From DSNY01 sp016861185 (GTDB lineage Bacteria > Pseudomonadota > Gammaproteobacteria > Burkholderiales > Burkholderiaceae_F): a DNA stretch of 18,077 bases. Positions 18,008 to 18,077 of this stretch are shown one piece after another. The notes beneath the pieces are model-generated. The model did no database searches. It saw only the letters and a program-made list of their open reading frames with translations, and was not told the DNA's origin. The translations under genes were made by a program, and so were the position numbers. The first letter of the stretch is position 1, and every line of letters begins with the position of its first letter. The DNA is taken from positions 1 to 18,077 of the forward strand of contig SZOR01000082.1 in NCBI GenBank assembly GCA_030263275.1. The letters are read 5' to 3'.

Positions 18008-18077
18008 TGCGTGCTCCTTCGAACGTTGACTGCGGTTGGATCGGCGCGCGCGGATCGGCGGCGTCGTTCGTGCGGAG

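Overview
The window is about 18 kb of very GC-rich, densely coded bacterial chromosome. G or C dominates third codon positions throughout. Gene content (FNR-type regulator, BetT-type BCCT carrier, DUF502, LysR/AzoR pair, NfeD/slipin pair, several universal stress proteins) and two kinds of C-rich palindromic repeat suggest a high-GC betaproteobacterium, perhaps Burkholderiales or Rhodocyclales. That placement is inference; no rRNA or tRNA gene is present to test it.

Layout. (1) 1-5893, + strand: a P2A-type cation ATPase cut by the window edge, an NfeD membrane protease, its slipin partner and a two-domain universal stress protein (USP), with gaps of 41, 14 and 16 bases, probably one operon. 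(2) 5894-6250: the only long stretch without an intact gene. It holds the decayed C-terminal end of an RCK/TrkA-C domain protein, then two inverted copies of a C-rich REP-like palindrome. (3) 6251-9009, + strand: a two-heme ferric-reductase-like flavocytochrome, a membrane-anchored monoheme cytochrome c, and an FNR-type regulator with all four iron-sulfur cysteines. (4) 9072-12963, + strand: an RssA-like patatin, a BetT-type carrier with a long C-terminal domain, and a DUF502 membrane protein. (5) 12968-14613: an azoreductase (- strand) convergent with DUF502 and divergent from a LysR regulator. (6) 14659-15997, + strand: a single-domain USP and a second two-domain USP. (7) 16028-18007, - strand: a second patatin, a GNAT acetyltransferase and a VOC/glyoxalase-fold protein.

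How it may fit together. Five USP domains in three genes, a cation ATPase, an NfeD/slipin pair, a flavocytochrome/cytochrome c pair and an oxygen-sensing FNR protein resemble the low-oxygen and stress loci of other bacteria (the Burkholderia lxa locus; the mycobacterial DosR regulon with CtpF and USPs). I found no clear FNR box in the visible intergenic DNA, so regulation by this FNR protein is a hypothesis. I see no CRISPR array, phage, transposase or RNA gene, and no clear candidate for a wholly new system. The most unusual points are the ATPase ion-site substitution, the FNR recognition-helix substitution (ExxCR), the RCK remnant, the hairpin covering two convergent stop codons, and a duplicated-arm palindrome reaching the LysR ribosome-binding region.
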